From: Larimichthys crocea
Lineage: Eukaryota > Chordata > Actinopteri > Sciaenidae
Assembly (NCBI RefSeq): GCF_000972845.2
Contig: NC_040021.1
Coordinates: 9,591,291-9,655,290, forward strand
DNA length: 64,000 bases
Reading direction: 5' to 3'
The translations under genes and the position numbers were made by a program. This document shows positions 51,600 through 62,804 of this stretch, in pieces (within the stretch, counting starts at the first letter, position 1; the number at the start of each line of letters is the position of its first letter). Under the pieces are notes generated by a model, which was not told the DNA's origin, ran no database searches, and worked only from the letters and a program-made list of their open reading frames with translations.

Positions 51600-51690
51600 T
51601 GGGTGGATGGCAGAACATGAATCCCAGTCTCCTGTGTCAAAGTCATGTGCTCTGAACACCCACCAAACTTGTCCCGATGACTCCTGTGCT
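51600..51690 (-). repeat. tRNA-like relic
   Basis: Read on the - strand, ggtgggtgttcagagcacat is followed by gactttgacacaggagac and tgggattcatgttc. This resembles the second half of a tRNA-related SINE, with a worn B box (GGGATTCATGTTC). It lies 75 bp from the SINE copy ending at 51525 and could be part of the same insertion history. Family is uncertain. Confidence 0.3.
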
Positions 51691-51967
51691 GTTTAAAGAT
51701 GTCACACATCATGGTCTGGAAAAACATCGCAACAGAAAGGATTACAAAAAAAGTTACATCTCTCTCAGTCAACCGGCCTTGGCAGATGAGATTTAAATGA
51801 GCATGTGCATCTCTACATTTGATTGAGCTTGGTCATAGACCTGCTGCCTGCTGTATATAAATGTAAGTTAGTGTTTGTGTGTGTGTGTGTGTGTAATTGT
51901 TGTTTTGTGTGTCTGCTGCACATTTTGAACTGTGTTGATAAGATTTATGTCAAGAGGCCTCTCCTCC

Positions 51968-51996
<29 letters not shown>
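51968..51996. repeat. A29 homopolymer
   Basis: 29 consecutive A in intron 4, 48 bp before a GT array. Confidence 0.93.
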
Positions 51997-51998
<2 letters not shown>

Positions 51999-52043
51999 AA
52001 TATATTCATGTTTTAGAGCAGAACACTGGGGCAGAGAGGGAGG

Positions 52044-52044
52044 C

Positions 52045-52072
<28 letters not shown>
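52044..52072. repeat. (GT)14 microsatellite
   Basis: GT run in intron 4. Confidence 0.94.
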
Positions 52073-52075
<3 letters not shown>

Positions 52076-52926
52076 TCTAGTAGGAAGCTGCTACTCTCAA
52101 TATAACCCTGGAGCCACAATATGAGATAGACTCTCAGAGAGTGAGAGTGTGTGTGGAGGGGTGGGGAGCTTTACAAGCTTCCTGAGCATTAAAGTCATCT
52201 CAAAGTCACTGCAAGGACATGTTCACACAGATCTGTGTTTTGATCTATGTGTATGTAAGTGTATGCACGCCTATATGGTATAATGTCACTGTTCTGTAAC
52301 CCTTTGTCCAACAAAATACATTAAAATACCTCTAACATCCTTTGCCAAATATTTTTCAGAGAAAACATATTACATTCACTCCCATATATATCATATAACT
52401 TTAATACTGTAGACTCAGAGGCTAGAATTTGAGTCCTGCATCCAACATTTTGTCCGTTTTAGGTTACTTTATAGAGTAGAAGATGGCAGGTTGTAGTTAA
52501 AAACTGAAACCAGGAGCTTTGACTCGCCTTTACTGTGAAGCATGCTTTAGTTTCCAGAAGTAGATATTGTAGGGAAAACTAATTAAATATATGCTGATCG
52601 TGAATGTTCTGCAGATGCATTCAATTAAGGTGTGCCTTTGTTATGGTGATGCTTAATGATGTTTATGTCAATAAAAGATGTATGTATGATATTTGCTAAT
52701 TCAATGTAATATTTAGGAGACAGGGTAATGTTATGTTGTTTGGAAAAGGGCATGGACAGCACAGGAGAAAGAGGTTATCATGATCTTTCCTGGAATACTG
52801 CATGCTGCAGCGCCTGGTCTTAAATTTAATGCCAGTTTTATTAATTCATCTTTGACAAGATAACATTTAATCTGATCCCAGGAAGGAAAGTCACTTTCTT
52901 TTATCTCAATGTAATGTTTTCTTGTC

Positions 52927-52949
52927 ATACTACTACTACTACTACTACT
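52927..52949. repeat. (TAC)7 trinucleotide repeat
   Basis: About 23 bases of TAC/ACT units in intron 4. Confidence 0.92.
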
Positions 52950-53787
52950 GTTTATGTACTTAATCTATCTTTGACAGCATTCAAACATTAAACAGGATGA
53001 GCAGAATGGTTCCATTGCTAAACATGAGCTAGTCTGTCACGATGAACGCAGTGGAAATACTCCAGTGGGTCATTGCCTCGTTGGAAATAATGAAGAAGGA
53101 AGATAGTGCTGTCAAAAGAAATGGATGCAACTTTGTTTCTCTTCCTTCTTGGGTGTAGTGTCCCAGCTGATGATGTCTCATAGATACAGGTCACTGGAGT
53201 CCATAGGTGTAGCTCAAACCACCGTGCAAAATCAAAAGGATCACTGGAGGAGGTGGACGACCTTGAAATATTAGTAGGCCGGATTATCAAGGTTCTACAT
53301 TGTTATTCCTCAGACGGATTGGAGGTTGAGCCGGCGGATGGATGAAAGAACAGAATGATGAAAAAAGGGATGAGAAGATGAATGGATAGCCACACAGTTA
53401 AGGAGGGAAGGGTTTATAACCACTCATTAAATTTAAGTCTGATGGATGGATGAAAAGAAGAGATGGGGGGGGGGGTGGTGTGATGATGAAAACAGGAGAA
53501 TTATGGGCGTCTCTTCGCCCTCAAGTATCCTGTAGGTCTTTAGAGAATGGCTCAAAATCTCTTTGGTTTGCCTCTCTCTTCTCGACTTCTTCGACCTGGT
53601 GGAGTGGTAAATAATCCTCTCAAAGTTTCTGCATAATTTGTCTTTCGTTATAACGCGATGTCCAGTGATTTTTCAAGAAGTTTGTGTCCCTCAGCTGTCT
53701 GTATATTTCATCCACCCTTTCTCCTCCTCTTCCCTTGCCCCTTCGTCACCACTCTTTTAACTCGTGGTCCTCTTCTTCTCTTCACAG

Positions 53788-53922
53788 AATAACTTTCTGC
53801 CACCTGCCCTTCCAGAGTAAATGGTTGTACATCGGCACAGAACGAGGGAACATCCACATTGTCAACGTGGAGTCCTTTACGCTCTCAGGCTACGTCATCA
53901 TGTGGAACAAAGCCATTGAACT
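53788..53922 (+). CDS. stxbp5: stxbp5 coding exon 5 (residues 140-185)
   Basis: The acceptor is a long pyrimidine tract ending in ttcacag. The first base completes Arg140. The exon then reads ITFCHLPFQSKWLYIGTERG, followed by NIHIVNVESFTLSGYVIMWN, then KAIE, and ends with CT of a split Leu codon. At 135 nt it is the second-longest coding exon in the window and the most conserved stretch of the N-terminal propeller. NIHIVNVESF agrees with STXBP5; STXBP5L has NTHIVNIESF (recalled). The donor AACT|gtgagt is good. Confidence 0.94.
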
Positions 53923-56280
53923 GTGAGTTACTGCCCACCTGTCACCCCATGATTCTGCCTCCAACTCTTAATGCTCCGAAAGTACCTTGCGTTGCAAAAT
54001 TGTATACATTTTGTGCCGTATGGACGACGTTCTTATCCAAAGGGAATCACTGATACGTAGATCAATATTTGAACTCTGCAGAATTCAAACTCATATCGCC
54101 AGCACTGCAACACTGATCGCAGGGTCTATTGACTCACCTTGCAGCACTTAAGTGAGGCGAGGGATGCTGTGTAATCAGCATTTTGATGTTCAAAAGGTTA
54201 TTGTAGTTTAAATTTAATGAGATAAGAAAGAATCATTAGTCAGTCTATCATTTCCAGGCAGTATCGGACTCCAGGTAGTGAGCGACCTGTCTCTTTGCTG
54301 TTTCAATGGATCTGTCTGCTTGACAGGCTCCATTTTGGTTCCCTGCTGTAGAGACTTAAATTATTCACTGGAGCGTTTTGCTTCACGCTTTCCCCTCATC
54401 CCCTTCTGTGCATCTGTGTATGTGTGTGTGTGGATAGAGAGGGAAGAGAAGGGAAAGGAGGGTGGAACAGGTGTCTGCCGAGATCAGTGTATGGTACACA
54501 CAGACATCTCGTCTCGTCGACAGGGCTGCAGGGAAGAAAAGGCGAGAGTGAGTGGTGGGAGAGAGAGACGACGGAGGGAGAGTGTGTGACAGAGAGGAGA
54601 CAGGAGTGGGATGGATGAAATAGGGCTTTTGCCTGGGGAACATGCAGAAAAGAGGAGTGATGGGTGAATGGTGACAGAGGGATAAATGCAGGTAACAGAG
54701 GATGGTCCAGAGGAGAGGAGTCATACAGATAAGTGAGGATAGAGAGGAAGATGGAAAAGGTTTCCAATTAAGGAAAAAAAGGGCAGAAAGGGAAGGTAAA
54801 GAGTGATAATGATGAGATGGAGGGTAGATGTGGATGATAAGATAAAGAGGCAGATATTGGGATCCTACCTGACAAAAAAGGACAAGCAATAACCTCCATT
54901 TTTCTTTACTTAACTATTCTCCTCATTTTCTCCTTCACCTTCACAGTGTATTTCGCTCCTCTTCAGTTTCTTTCATCTACATGTCAGTGCTTTTTTCCCC
55001 AGGCCCTCCACACATATCACATTTCAACATATCATCTCGTTTCAGCGTTTGTTCCTGTGGTCATGAAAAAGTGCTTTCTGTGAAATACGTCTTACTTTCA
55101 CCAGTAACTCATCCAAATATCTGCTGCATGTACAAGCGAGTGGGAATAATAATTCGATCCGCATACAGATCTTAAATAACAACGGAAGAGCCAGGGATCA
55201 GTCCCAGCCGTGCAGTGAGGGGATGACTCGCTCTAACCTGCTGTCACCACAGTGATGTGAGAACATCCCCAACATCCCTAGAGGAAAGTTATTTTAAAAA
55301 GATCAAATAAAATCTACCATTTGTGAAAACAGACACAAAAACAAAATGCTGAAGTGGAGGGTTATGTCATTATGTTGACCCTGCAAATATACAAATTTAG
55401 TAGAAAATATAAAATTGTTTTTTACTTATTCATGACAAGTCCTTTTTGACTCCATCAACTATAACCTCTGGTGGATGTTGTACTAGAATTAGAAATGGAA
55501 CAATATGCCACTGTCACGTCAGACAAAAGGTCACACAGCCTGTAAGTGGAATTTGAAACAGCCTTAATTATCCACATCACAAACTGCAGAGGGAGCAAAC
55601 ATCTCAATTCAGCTTTTCCTGTCTAGACGAAGATAATAAAAGCAATTTTGATTCATGTCAGTAATAATATAACAACATGCACCTACAAATTCCAAGCTAC
55701 ATGCTGTATATTATGTTTTGGAATATACTTTCTGTACTGTATTGTTTCCTCATGCCTCTATCTTTGCCACCCAAAGCTTATTTGCACTCATCATTGTGCA
55801 TTTTCTGACCTATCATCTTGCTCGGCAACAGTTTGTTCCGCCACAAAACTTTCTTTGACGTGTTGTTTCCATCCAGACTGCACATTTAGTTTGAGGAGAT
55901 GAGGCTTTCATGTGTTTTTGTTCAGGCCTTGATCACTCACGCAGCCATTCTGTGGAAAACTATGTCTTGAAGCAGCAGTACCACGTATTTAATCTCCAGT
56001 TTGTTACAGATGCTCTCTGTTTGAGTGTATGAGTCGGGTGTCTGTGGTGTACTTTGATGCTGATCAGAGAGGTTTGAGGTGATTCTCTTGTTCTCTCGCT
56101 CCTTGTGTCTCTCTGCCAGGTGTGGGGTTGGCAGGGGTGGAGTCCAGATACAAAAGCTTCAGTGCCTCTGTCGTTGTTCTCCTCTGATGCTGCCATCAGA
56201 CGAATGTACCACTTGATCTAAATAAGGGGAATTAATCTTGTAACAAAAGCAAGAGTGACAGAAGTCATAGAGACAAAAAT

Positions 56281-56480
56281 GTTGATTAATTGTTTCAATA
56301 ATTTATCAAGCAAGATAACCAAATGATTGCTATACAACTGTTGTTCTCTGTTTTATCACCCTTAATTGATTATCTTCAGCTTTTGAACGGTTAGTTGAAC
56401 AAAAGAAACATTTTGCAGATGTCACCTTGAGCTCTGGGAAACTGTGTTGGACATTTTTTGACCTGAATTTCAAACTAGGT
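56281..56480 (+). repeat. Interspersed repeat copy (orientation B) in intron 5
   Basis: Blocks gttgattaattgtttcaata, ttcagcttttgaacggttag, gcagatgtcaccttgagctc, tgggaaactgtgttggacat and tttttgacctg match, in reverse order and strand, the family seen at 20683-20940 (for example ggagcccag and ttggaacctgcaaatg there). It is old and diverged. No coding capacity. Confidence 0.5.
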
Positions 56481-58128
56481 CATAGGACAGTATCATTAGT
56501 TGAACACTACTGTAGGAATCATCGACATTAGTATTGTTCTATTGTCATGATCTGGCCCTGTAGACCATGACAAAAGCAGAATGTTGTCAGAATTATATTC
56601 ATTATAGTAATGAAAATAACCAGAGAGGCTTGTTAGTTGTTAAGATTGTTAGTCAGTGACATCAATAGAGTACATGTAGGTGTGTGTGTAATAGGGTAAA
56701 ACCTTTGGTAAAGTCAAAGTAAACCAAGAAAAAGCTAATGGGGTTGCAAGCGCCCGCAGGAAAGTGATCCGCCCTGAAAGTTTGGGCTTTTATATCCTAT
56801 GGAGCACACACAGGGTGCTCCAGATCTGGTTGGCCACTGCAATTAGGCTCCTCTGACACCTTAAGGACAACATAATGTAGGTAAATACAGTAACTGGTTC
56901 GACACACACACATACACTCTAACCTACATATCACCTACATATCATACTACTGAAAGCATTGTTGAATATTTCATTTCTAGCCCTGCTACACCTCTGTTGT
57001 ATTGTGATTTCTGTAATGAGGCTACGATGTGGTGTGTACTGGGGTCATCATCCCTTGGGCCCTGCTATTTGGAGACAAGCTGCTGTAGATGTGCCAGCTT
57101 GCCCCAGGCCTGGCCTGGTCCAGTGCTCTGTGTGTTTGTATGACTCACACCGCTGTTCCCAAGTTACTGTACTGGAAAGACTATTAGACAAACACATATC
57201 CTACAGTACATAGCCAACTGCATGGCACTACACTAGAGTTCAGTCAGTCCTATAGGCATTAGGGACATTGCAATAAGGCCACATTTGAATTTGTGTTTGT
57301 TCACATGCATAATTTGCTTGCATGTATGTACTCTATATGCAAGAATCTTTATACGTTTGTACCTGGCAGCGTCTGTGGGTGTGAGTTTGATTTGATTCAG
57401 TTGGATGGTCACTGGGTACAGAGACTCGAGGAGATACGGGACAGGAGTGGTAAAATGTTAACGGATTATTATGACACATAGTTCACATGAACAGGCCTGA
57501 GGCCTCTTTTGTTCCGTCCTCTTTCATTTTCTCCCACTTAGGACCCTAAAGCTATATTATTGTAAATACTTGTTTGAATTTTTCATGCCTCTACGTATGT
57601 TCCTCAGTACAAGTACAAGTACTCAGTATGCATGTGTGAGGTCCTTTGCCAGGACCCCAGCCACCAGCTGTAGGCCTACAGTGACCTTTTTTTTCTTTGG
57701 GACAGATGCTTCCAACACTCCATGCAGTTAGAGATGGAAATTACAAATCACTTTGCCAATTCATCGTTTTGTTCAGCACAGTTTGCACATCAGTAAATGA
57801 TCGTGTCATCGTTCATAAGCTGCTGCTTCTGACAATCTTCACTTCAGTCTTAGATTGATGGTAAACGGACCTTTCGAGTCTTCTAACCACTCTGCTTTAC
57901 AGTGCATGTTACATTCACCCGTACACACACGCATGCATGTAGTAATGAAAGAGCTCAAGGACACTTGTGTATTTGGAGAGAGCTGGGGACACAAACCGTC
58001 GATTTGTGGATGACGCCGTTCTACCTCTGGGACAGTTTTACATATGTTTAGCCTGTTGTTTGTTCAGTTCTGTACAAAACCAAACTAATATAAGCACTGT
58101 TAAAAAATGGAAATATCTCAGCACCCAC

Positions 58129-58479
58129 TTTGGGAAATATATTTATTTGCCTTCTTGTTATATTATAGCCAGGTGACGGTGAGCTTAGCTTGGTATAACA
58201 ACAGAAAACAGGTGAAAACAGCCGGCCTGGCTCTGTACAAAAGGGAAAAAATAGTTCAACAGCACTAAATCTCACTAGATAACATATTAACAGCTTTGGG
58301 ATAAGCTGTGAGCTATGTTAGTGATCCGGCTAGCTCGCTCCCCTGTGTCCATTATTTGTGCTTAGTAAGCTTAATGGCTGCAAGCTGTAGCTTCATATTT
58401 AGAAGACAGACAGATATGAGAAACGAATGTCATCTCGTCTAAATCTCAGCAAGAAAGTGAATATGCATATTTCCCAAAA
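58129..58479. mobile_element. Terminal-inverted-repeat MITE in intron 5
   Basis: The left end (58129-58157) starts tttgggaaatatatttattt and continues to cttcttg. The right end (58450-58479) runs caagaaagtgaatatgcat and ends atttcccaaaa, an imperfect inverse of the left. The body includes gcttagcttggtataac, a block at about 58212-58235 ending cctggctctg, and gctgtagcttcatatttag, features I recall from an abundant teleost nonautonomous element. There is no coding capacity. A partial sister copy lies at 62691-62804. Confidence 0.65.
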
Positions 58480-58518
58480 CTATGATGTTAACTGCTACGC
58501 ATCATGGCTGTTTCTGTT

Positions 58519-58710
58519 GGTTTGCTGTCATCTTTTTTTTAAGATGATTTTTTTGGCCTTTTATGCCTTTATTGATAGTACAGCTGAAGATAGACAGGAA
58601 GCAGGGGGCAGAGTGAACCGGGGCCAGCTGCAGCGAGGACTATAGCCTCCACACACGGGGCGGCCGCTTAACCCACTACGCTACCAACTGCCCCGGTGTG
58701 CTGTCATCTT
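58519..58710 (-). mobile_element. tRNA-derived SINE with target-site duplication
   Basis: Read on the - strand, the insert opens with ggggcagttggtagcgtagt, containing the A-box-like TAGCGTAGTGG. A B-box-like ggttcactc follows about 60 bp later. It ends with caataaaggcataaaaggcc and an A-rich tail (T-rich at 58531-58556 on the + strand). It is flanked by ggtttgctgtcatctt at 58519-58534 and ggtgtgctgtcatctt at 58695-58710, which match at 15 of 16 positions. This is a classic duplication from LINE-assisted insertion and gives an insert of about 160 bp. The well-preserved duplication suggests a younger insertion than the other SINEs here. It lies in stxbp5 intron 5. Confidence 0.75.
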
Positions 58711-61322
58711 AGCTGAGCTGACAATTGTGGCCAATTTCAGGATTTAATATTAAAGTTTTGTTGAACAACCATACATGACAATCATGCAACAATAACAAAT
58801 TAGCCTCACGTATGAACTTCACATAAGCTCCTATGCATTAACACACACACACACACTCAGAGTCTACTGAGGTGACACAAGGGCACATACGGTATGGACA
58901 TGCTACAAACGGGCTGTTGAAGTCATGTTGCCGCGGCGACGCTGTCATGGTGACTGCGCCTGTGCTGCCTCAGAGTGTCACCTGTGGTGACACCAGATGT
59001 TCAGGACTTCACCGTGCATGTGTGAGTCAGAGTACATGCGTGTCTGTGTGTGCCTTAAGCCGTCGGATAAGTATGCTTTGCGTTTATCCACACATGCATA
59101 AAATCAGAAATAATACCTTTTTTAAAATTGACATATTGTTATTTATTTCATGTTTGCATATAGGTGCGCCTGCACTGGAGAGAGCTTTTCAAAGTCAATG
59201 AGGTGTTACCCTTTGTACTGCTTAAACATTCTCCCTGCGTCATCTACACACCCACAGACAGTTGCTTTATGGTGCGTGTGTGTGTGTACGCAGGTCTTTG
59301 TGTGTGCACTTGCATCGCATACGTACAGCAACGGTCCATTTTCCTTAATGTACTGAAGGCAGCACCAGGTGGGATGATCATTGATCTACAAAGAAGGATT
59401 TTGCGCAATAAAGGTTTATAACAGATGACTGGTTGAACTGAAGGTACCAAGGGGTGAAGATTTTCAAGATTTTATGATGTACTGAACAAGCGTTAGATTT
59501 GCCATGAGGCAATTAGTTGAACTCTAGTAGTCATACACTGTGTGTGTGTGAGAGAGAGTGTGTGTTTGTGTGTGTGTGTGAGACATGAAAGACCTTTAAT
59601 CAGTAGCTGAAAGATAAGAACGTGATGCCTATAATTGCGATGGATGCTATGAGAATAATCACAACGCGCATGTCTGGAAATAGAGAGAACGCTTAATGCA
59701 TGCTGTGTGAACATGCAAAAGCTATAATACACATGCCTGCATGTTCTTTTTTTTTTCTTTCTGCAAAACGCAGAGTCATTAGCAGCACACAGGCAGGAAT
59801 GTGTGGTTACAGGAGCGTGTTGAAGTAGTTAAGCAGGCGTTGTTTGTGTGGGTGGGTTTGTGTGTTTGTAGCGGAGTACGGATGATTTTTGGGAGCCTGT
59901 CTGCGCTCTGCCCATCCTGTCTCTGTTGCCATGGTGATTCTTTTATCTCCAAACCTGAACATGTATTTGTGGACTTTGTGAATGTGTCCGTGTCAGATTT
60001 ATTTACTGTATAACAAGAGCTTTTAAACAAAACCGATTTGTTACGGAGTCTCACAGGGGGGGGACATGGAGGACGTTGCATATTGAAATCCTAAAACAAG
60101 AGGAAATCAAACCACGTGGGACGAGAGGGCAAAGCTTTTGTGCGTACTAGTTGCATTTTGTAATTCAGCAAGTGGGTAATTGTTTGTTATGGATGTAGGT
60201 GTTAAGATGTGTCTCAATTGTGCCGACATGCAAATGTTGTGTGTGAGTACACACACGTGTGCGTGCTGTTGTGGACGGCGGCTCTTAGCTGAGAGACAGG
60301 CAGTGAAGGGGGATTAGATAAATCAACAGCTCCAGCTGCAGCAGAGCTTAGGTAATAAGGCTCCAGCACAAACAGGCTAAATATAGAGACAACTGACTGA
60401 CTGCCTGCCTGCCCACTAACTGCTACCTTCCAATACACAGACACACACACACACGCAGACACACACATACATTGCTGAAGATGCTTCCCTTCTTCTCCGT
60501 CCATTACATTAATACTCTACTTATAGATTTTAATCATAAACATGTAATTCTAATGGAATAAAAACATTTTCAGACTTTGATTATCATCAGCATGGCCTAT
60601 TCTTCACTGTCAGACGTCCTAAAATAAATAAAAAAACTCTGTACTCTGCTAAGACATTGGCCAAAACGAGGTTTTTCCTTGCCTCCTTTTCCATTACTTA
60701 CATGTGATTGCAGCTCCTTCCTCATCCTCTCCTTGTCAGCCGTGCGTGCCCTTGCTGCCTGGTATTCGGGTTATGTTTCAGGCTCTAACAGTCACTCTTT
60801 TTCGGCTGTGACCTTCCCCGGCGCTCCTCAGCCCGCATCATCTCTTTAAGGCAGGGGAGGTTAGGTAAATTCTGCAACCATGTGGCACACACAGAGAGGA
60901 GATTTGACATAAGGCTGTCTGGAGGGTAAAGCACAGACAGGAGGAGAGGATGGGGTGGGGTGAACAAGGAGAGGGGGGGGGCAGCCGAGCATTTTGTGCT
61001 GTCTTCTCCGCTGACATGCAAATGGACACGCACACACGCATATACACATAGCCATTGGGGACTGGCAGGCCTGACAGAGCCATCCATCACAACCTTAAGT
61101 GAGCTTATGTCTTTGAATAGCCTTTTAGAGCCTTGGAGTGATTGGCAGCTTTGTCCTCCCTTGTGGACCTCATCCACAGGTTCAAATACACTCGCTTCCG
61201 ACCTCCATACATCACTATGAGCTATACGTCCATACCGTTGTTTTGAAGTCTGAGTACTGACGCATCACGGCTTAAAGAGAAAAACACTCAGTATATGTCT
61301 CTTTCTTTGTCTCTCTCATAAG

Positions 61323-61386
61323 GTCCTCCAAGGCTCACCCCGGACCTGTGGTCCACATAAGTGACAACCCCATGGATGAGGGAAAG
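61323..61386 (+). CDS. stxbp5: stxbp5 coding exon 6 (residues 185-206)
   Basis: The acceptor is tctctctcataag, an AAG rather than the commoner CAG, behind a good pyrimidine tract. The first base completes Leu185. The exon then gives SSKAHPGPVVHISDNPMDEG and a final K in 64 nt, ending in phase 0 at AAAG|gtaaag. HISDNPMDEGK is the STXBP5 form; STXBP5L has HLSDSPRDEGK (recalled). This is one of the clearest paralogue-discriminating stretches in the window. It lies on the loop leading to the blade completed by exon 7. Confidence 0.93.
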
Positions 61387-62090
61387 GTAAAGGACAAAAT
61401 CTTCTTCTCACACTTTAAAATAAGGTGTTGTTACTTTGATATTAGCGAGTGTAAATGAAACGCTTGACAAATTCTCCAACCAGCAGACAGTTAGAGTCAC
61501 TTTAAATATAAGGTTTGACTGGAAGGAGAGTAGTTTGAGCAGGTTTGCTCACTTTACACTGATTCAACTATTTTTAAACTATGTGAGTAAGGTGACTGGA
61601 TGAGAAAACAACCAACAAACGATGAATTCATAACACTCGCTTGTATATGTTCTACTTTAACCCTTTACACAGAACACAGTGTGTGTAGATGATCATAAAT
61701 AAAACTGTGGATGAATACAGCTTCACTGTCCCAGCATACATGATGTACAGTAGAAGGTTGTGGGGTAATTCCACAGTTAAAATAAGGCCCGTTGTGTCTA
61801 GGTTTTTTGAAGTATTAAGACTATAATAATAATAATAATTAAAAAAAAAAAAAAAACTACTATACTTCATGTTCTAAAAAATCCCATGTTCTGTTGTCAT
61901 CTCTCGTGAACTAGGGTGGGCAGATTTCTTCCTGAGCCCCTGTAGTCTGCTTATACCTGACTTCCTTTCATGCGGCGCGTGAATGTCAAATGTGTTACTT
62001 CTATTTCCACCCATCATGGGGTCTAATCTATCTCCTCTCTGTCATCTCTCCTACCTATTTCACTGACTGCCTGTCGTTCTTCCTCTCCAG
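61387..62090 (+). other. stxbp5: stxbp5 intron 6 (704 bp)
   Basis: Short GT-AG intron with an AAT run followed by an A tract (about 61825-61856) and a good pyrimidine tract before exon 7. Nothing else was seen. Confidence 0.88.
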
Positions 62091-62174
62091 CTTATAATTG
62101 GATTTGAGTCTGGGATCGTGGTCCTGTGGGATCTGAAATCAAAGAAGGCCGACTATCGCTACACTTACGATGAG
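62091..62174 (+). CDS. stxbp5: stxbp5 coding exon 7 (residues 207-234)
   Basis: The acceptor is tcctctccag|CTT and the donor is GAG|gtaggc. The 84-nt exon encodes LIIGFESGIVVLWDLKSKKA followed by DYRYTYDE, a full WD40 strand set with the WD pair at about residues 219-220. GFESG, VVLWDL and YRYTYDE match STXBP5; STXBP5L has GYENG and a VYYDE-type ending (recalled). It ends in phase 0. The next tomosyn exon, expected to begin with AIHSVAWHHEGKQF-like sequence, was not found before base 64000, so the gene continues to the right. Confidence 0.93.
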
Positions 62175-62401
62175 GTAGGCAAATCCTCTATTTCCTTTCT
62201 TCCCTAACAGCTTTCAGTCATTCCTCCCACTTCTGATCTACACAGTGTCTTTTAATACAGAAACTGGGAATGAAATTACATATTCATGAACAGACCTGTA
62301 TAGTTGTGTGCATGTGTGTTCGCGAGTGTACAAACAGAGAGTTTGAGATAGCTGACTTCAGCTGACAAGGCTTGTGAACTGAGAAAGTGTATGTACATGG
62401 C

Positions 62402-62402
<1 letters not shown>

Positions 62403-62434
<32 letters not shown>
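62403..62434. repeat. (CA)n microsatellite in intron 7
   Basis: About 32 bases of CA with one CG near the start. Confidence 0.94.
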
Positions 62435-62439
<5 letters not shown>

Positions 62440-62690
62440 TTCAGAGTGTTGATATGCTGATGACGGCACACAAGGAGAGTGCTGACTGAGAAAGAATAAG
62501 ACTTTTGTCTCAGTAGGATAGAGGGGGACTTAGGAGCTCTAATGTGCTGTTTAATGAAGATGAAGCTGAAGTTTGGTTTGCCAGAGTTTTACAGCAAACT
62601 CTTGCTGGACTCACTAACTGGATTTTTGCTATCCAGCTACGAGAAGAATGAAGATGCACATCATCACAGTAATTCCTCAGGAGAGAGGAT

Positions 62691-62804
62691 ATTTTGGGAA
62701 ATACAGATATTTGCTTTTGTGCTGAAGGCTAGATGAGATTTTGATTAGACTGGAAATAGGTAGAAACAGCTGTCCTGGCTCTGGTAACAAAATCCATCTA
62801 CCAG
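62691..62804. mobile_element. Partial copy of the intron-5 TIR element
   Basis: It starts attttgggaaatacagatat then ttgcttttgtgctgaaggct, corresponding to the left end of the 58129 element. After an apparent internal deletion it continues with agactggaaataggtagaaa, cagctgtcctggctctgg and aaaatccatctaccag. The matching block in the 58129 copy is around aaaacagccggcctggctct. The right end is missing. It lies in stxbp5 intron 7. Confidence 0.55.

Larger units (their letters stand above)
44483..53787 (+). other. stxbp5: stxbp5 intron 4 (9305 bp)
   Basis: It holds a (CT)n array (44811-44850), a possible TIR fragment (48178), CA/GT arrays (49595-49613, 50673-50708, 51878-51895, 52044-52072), an AT array (50852-50878), the SINE relics at 51306-51690, an A29 tract (51968-51996) and an ACT run (52927-52949). 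No exon was seen besides the flanking ones. Confidence 0.8.
53923..61322 (+). other. stxbp5: stxbp5 intron 5 (7400 bp)
   Basis: It holds a purine-rich stretch (about 54420-54860), an 11-bp tandem duplication near 56922-56943, the repeat copy at 56281, the TIR element at 58129 and the SINE at 58519-58710. CA-type repeats occur near 58842 and 60435. No other gene was seen. Confidence 0.8.
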
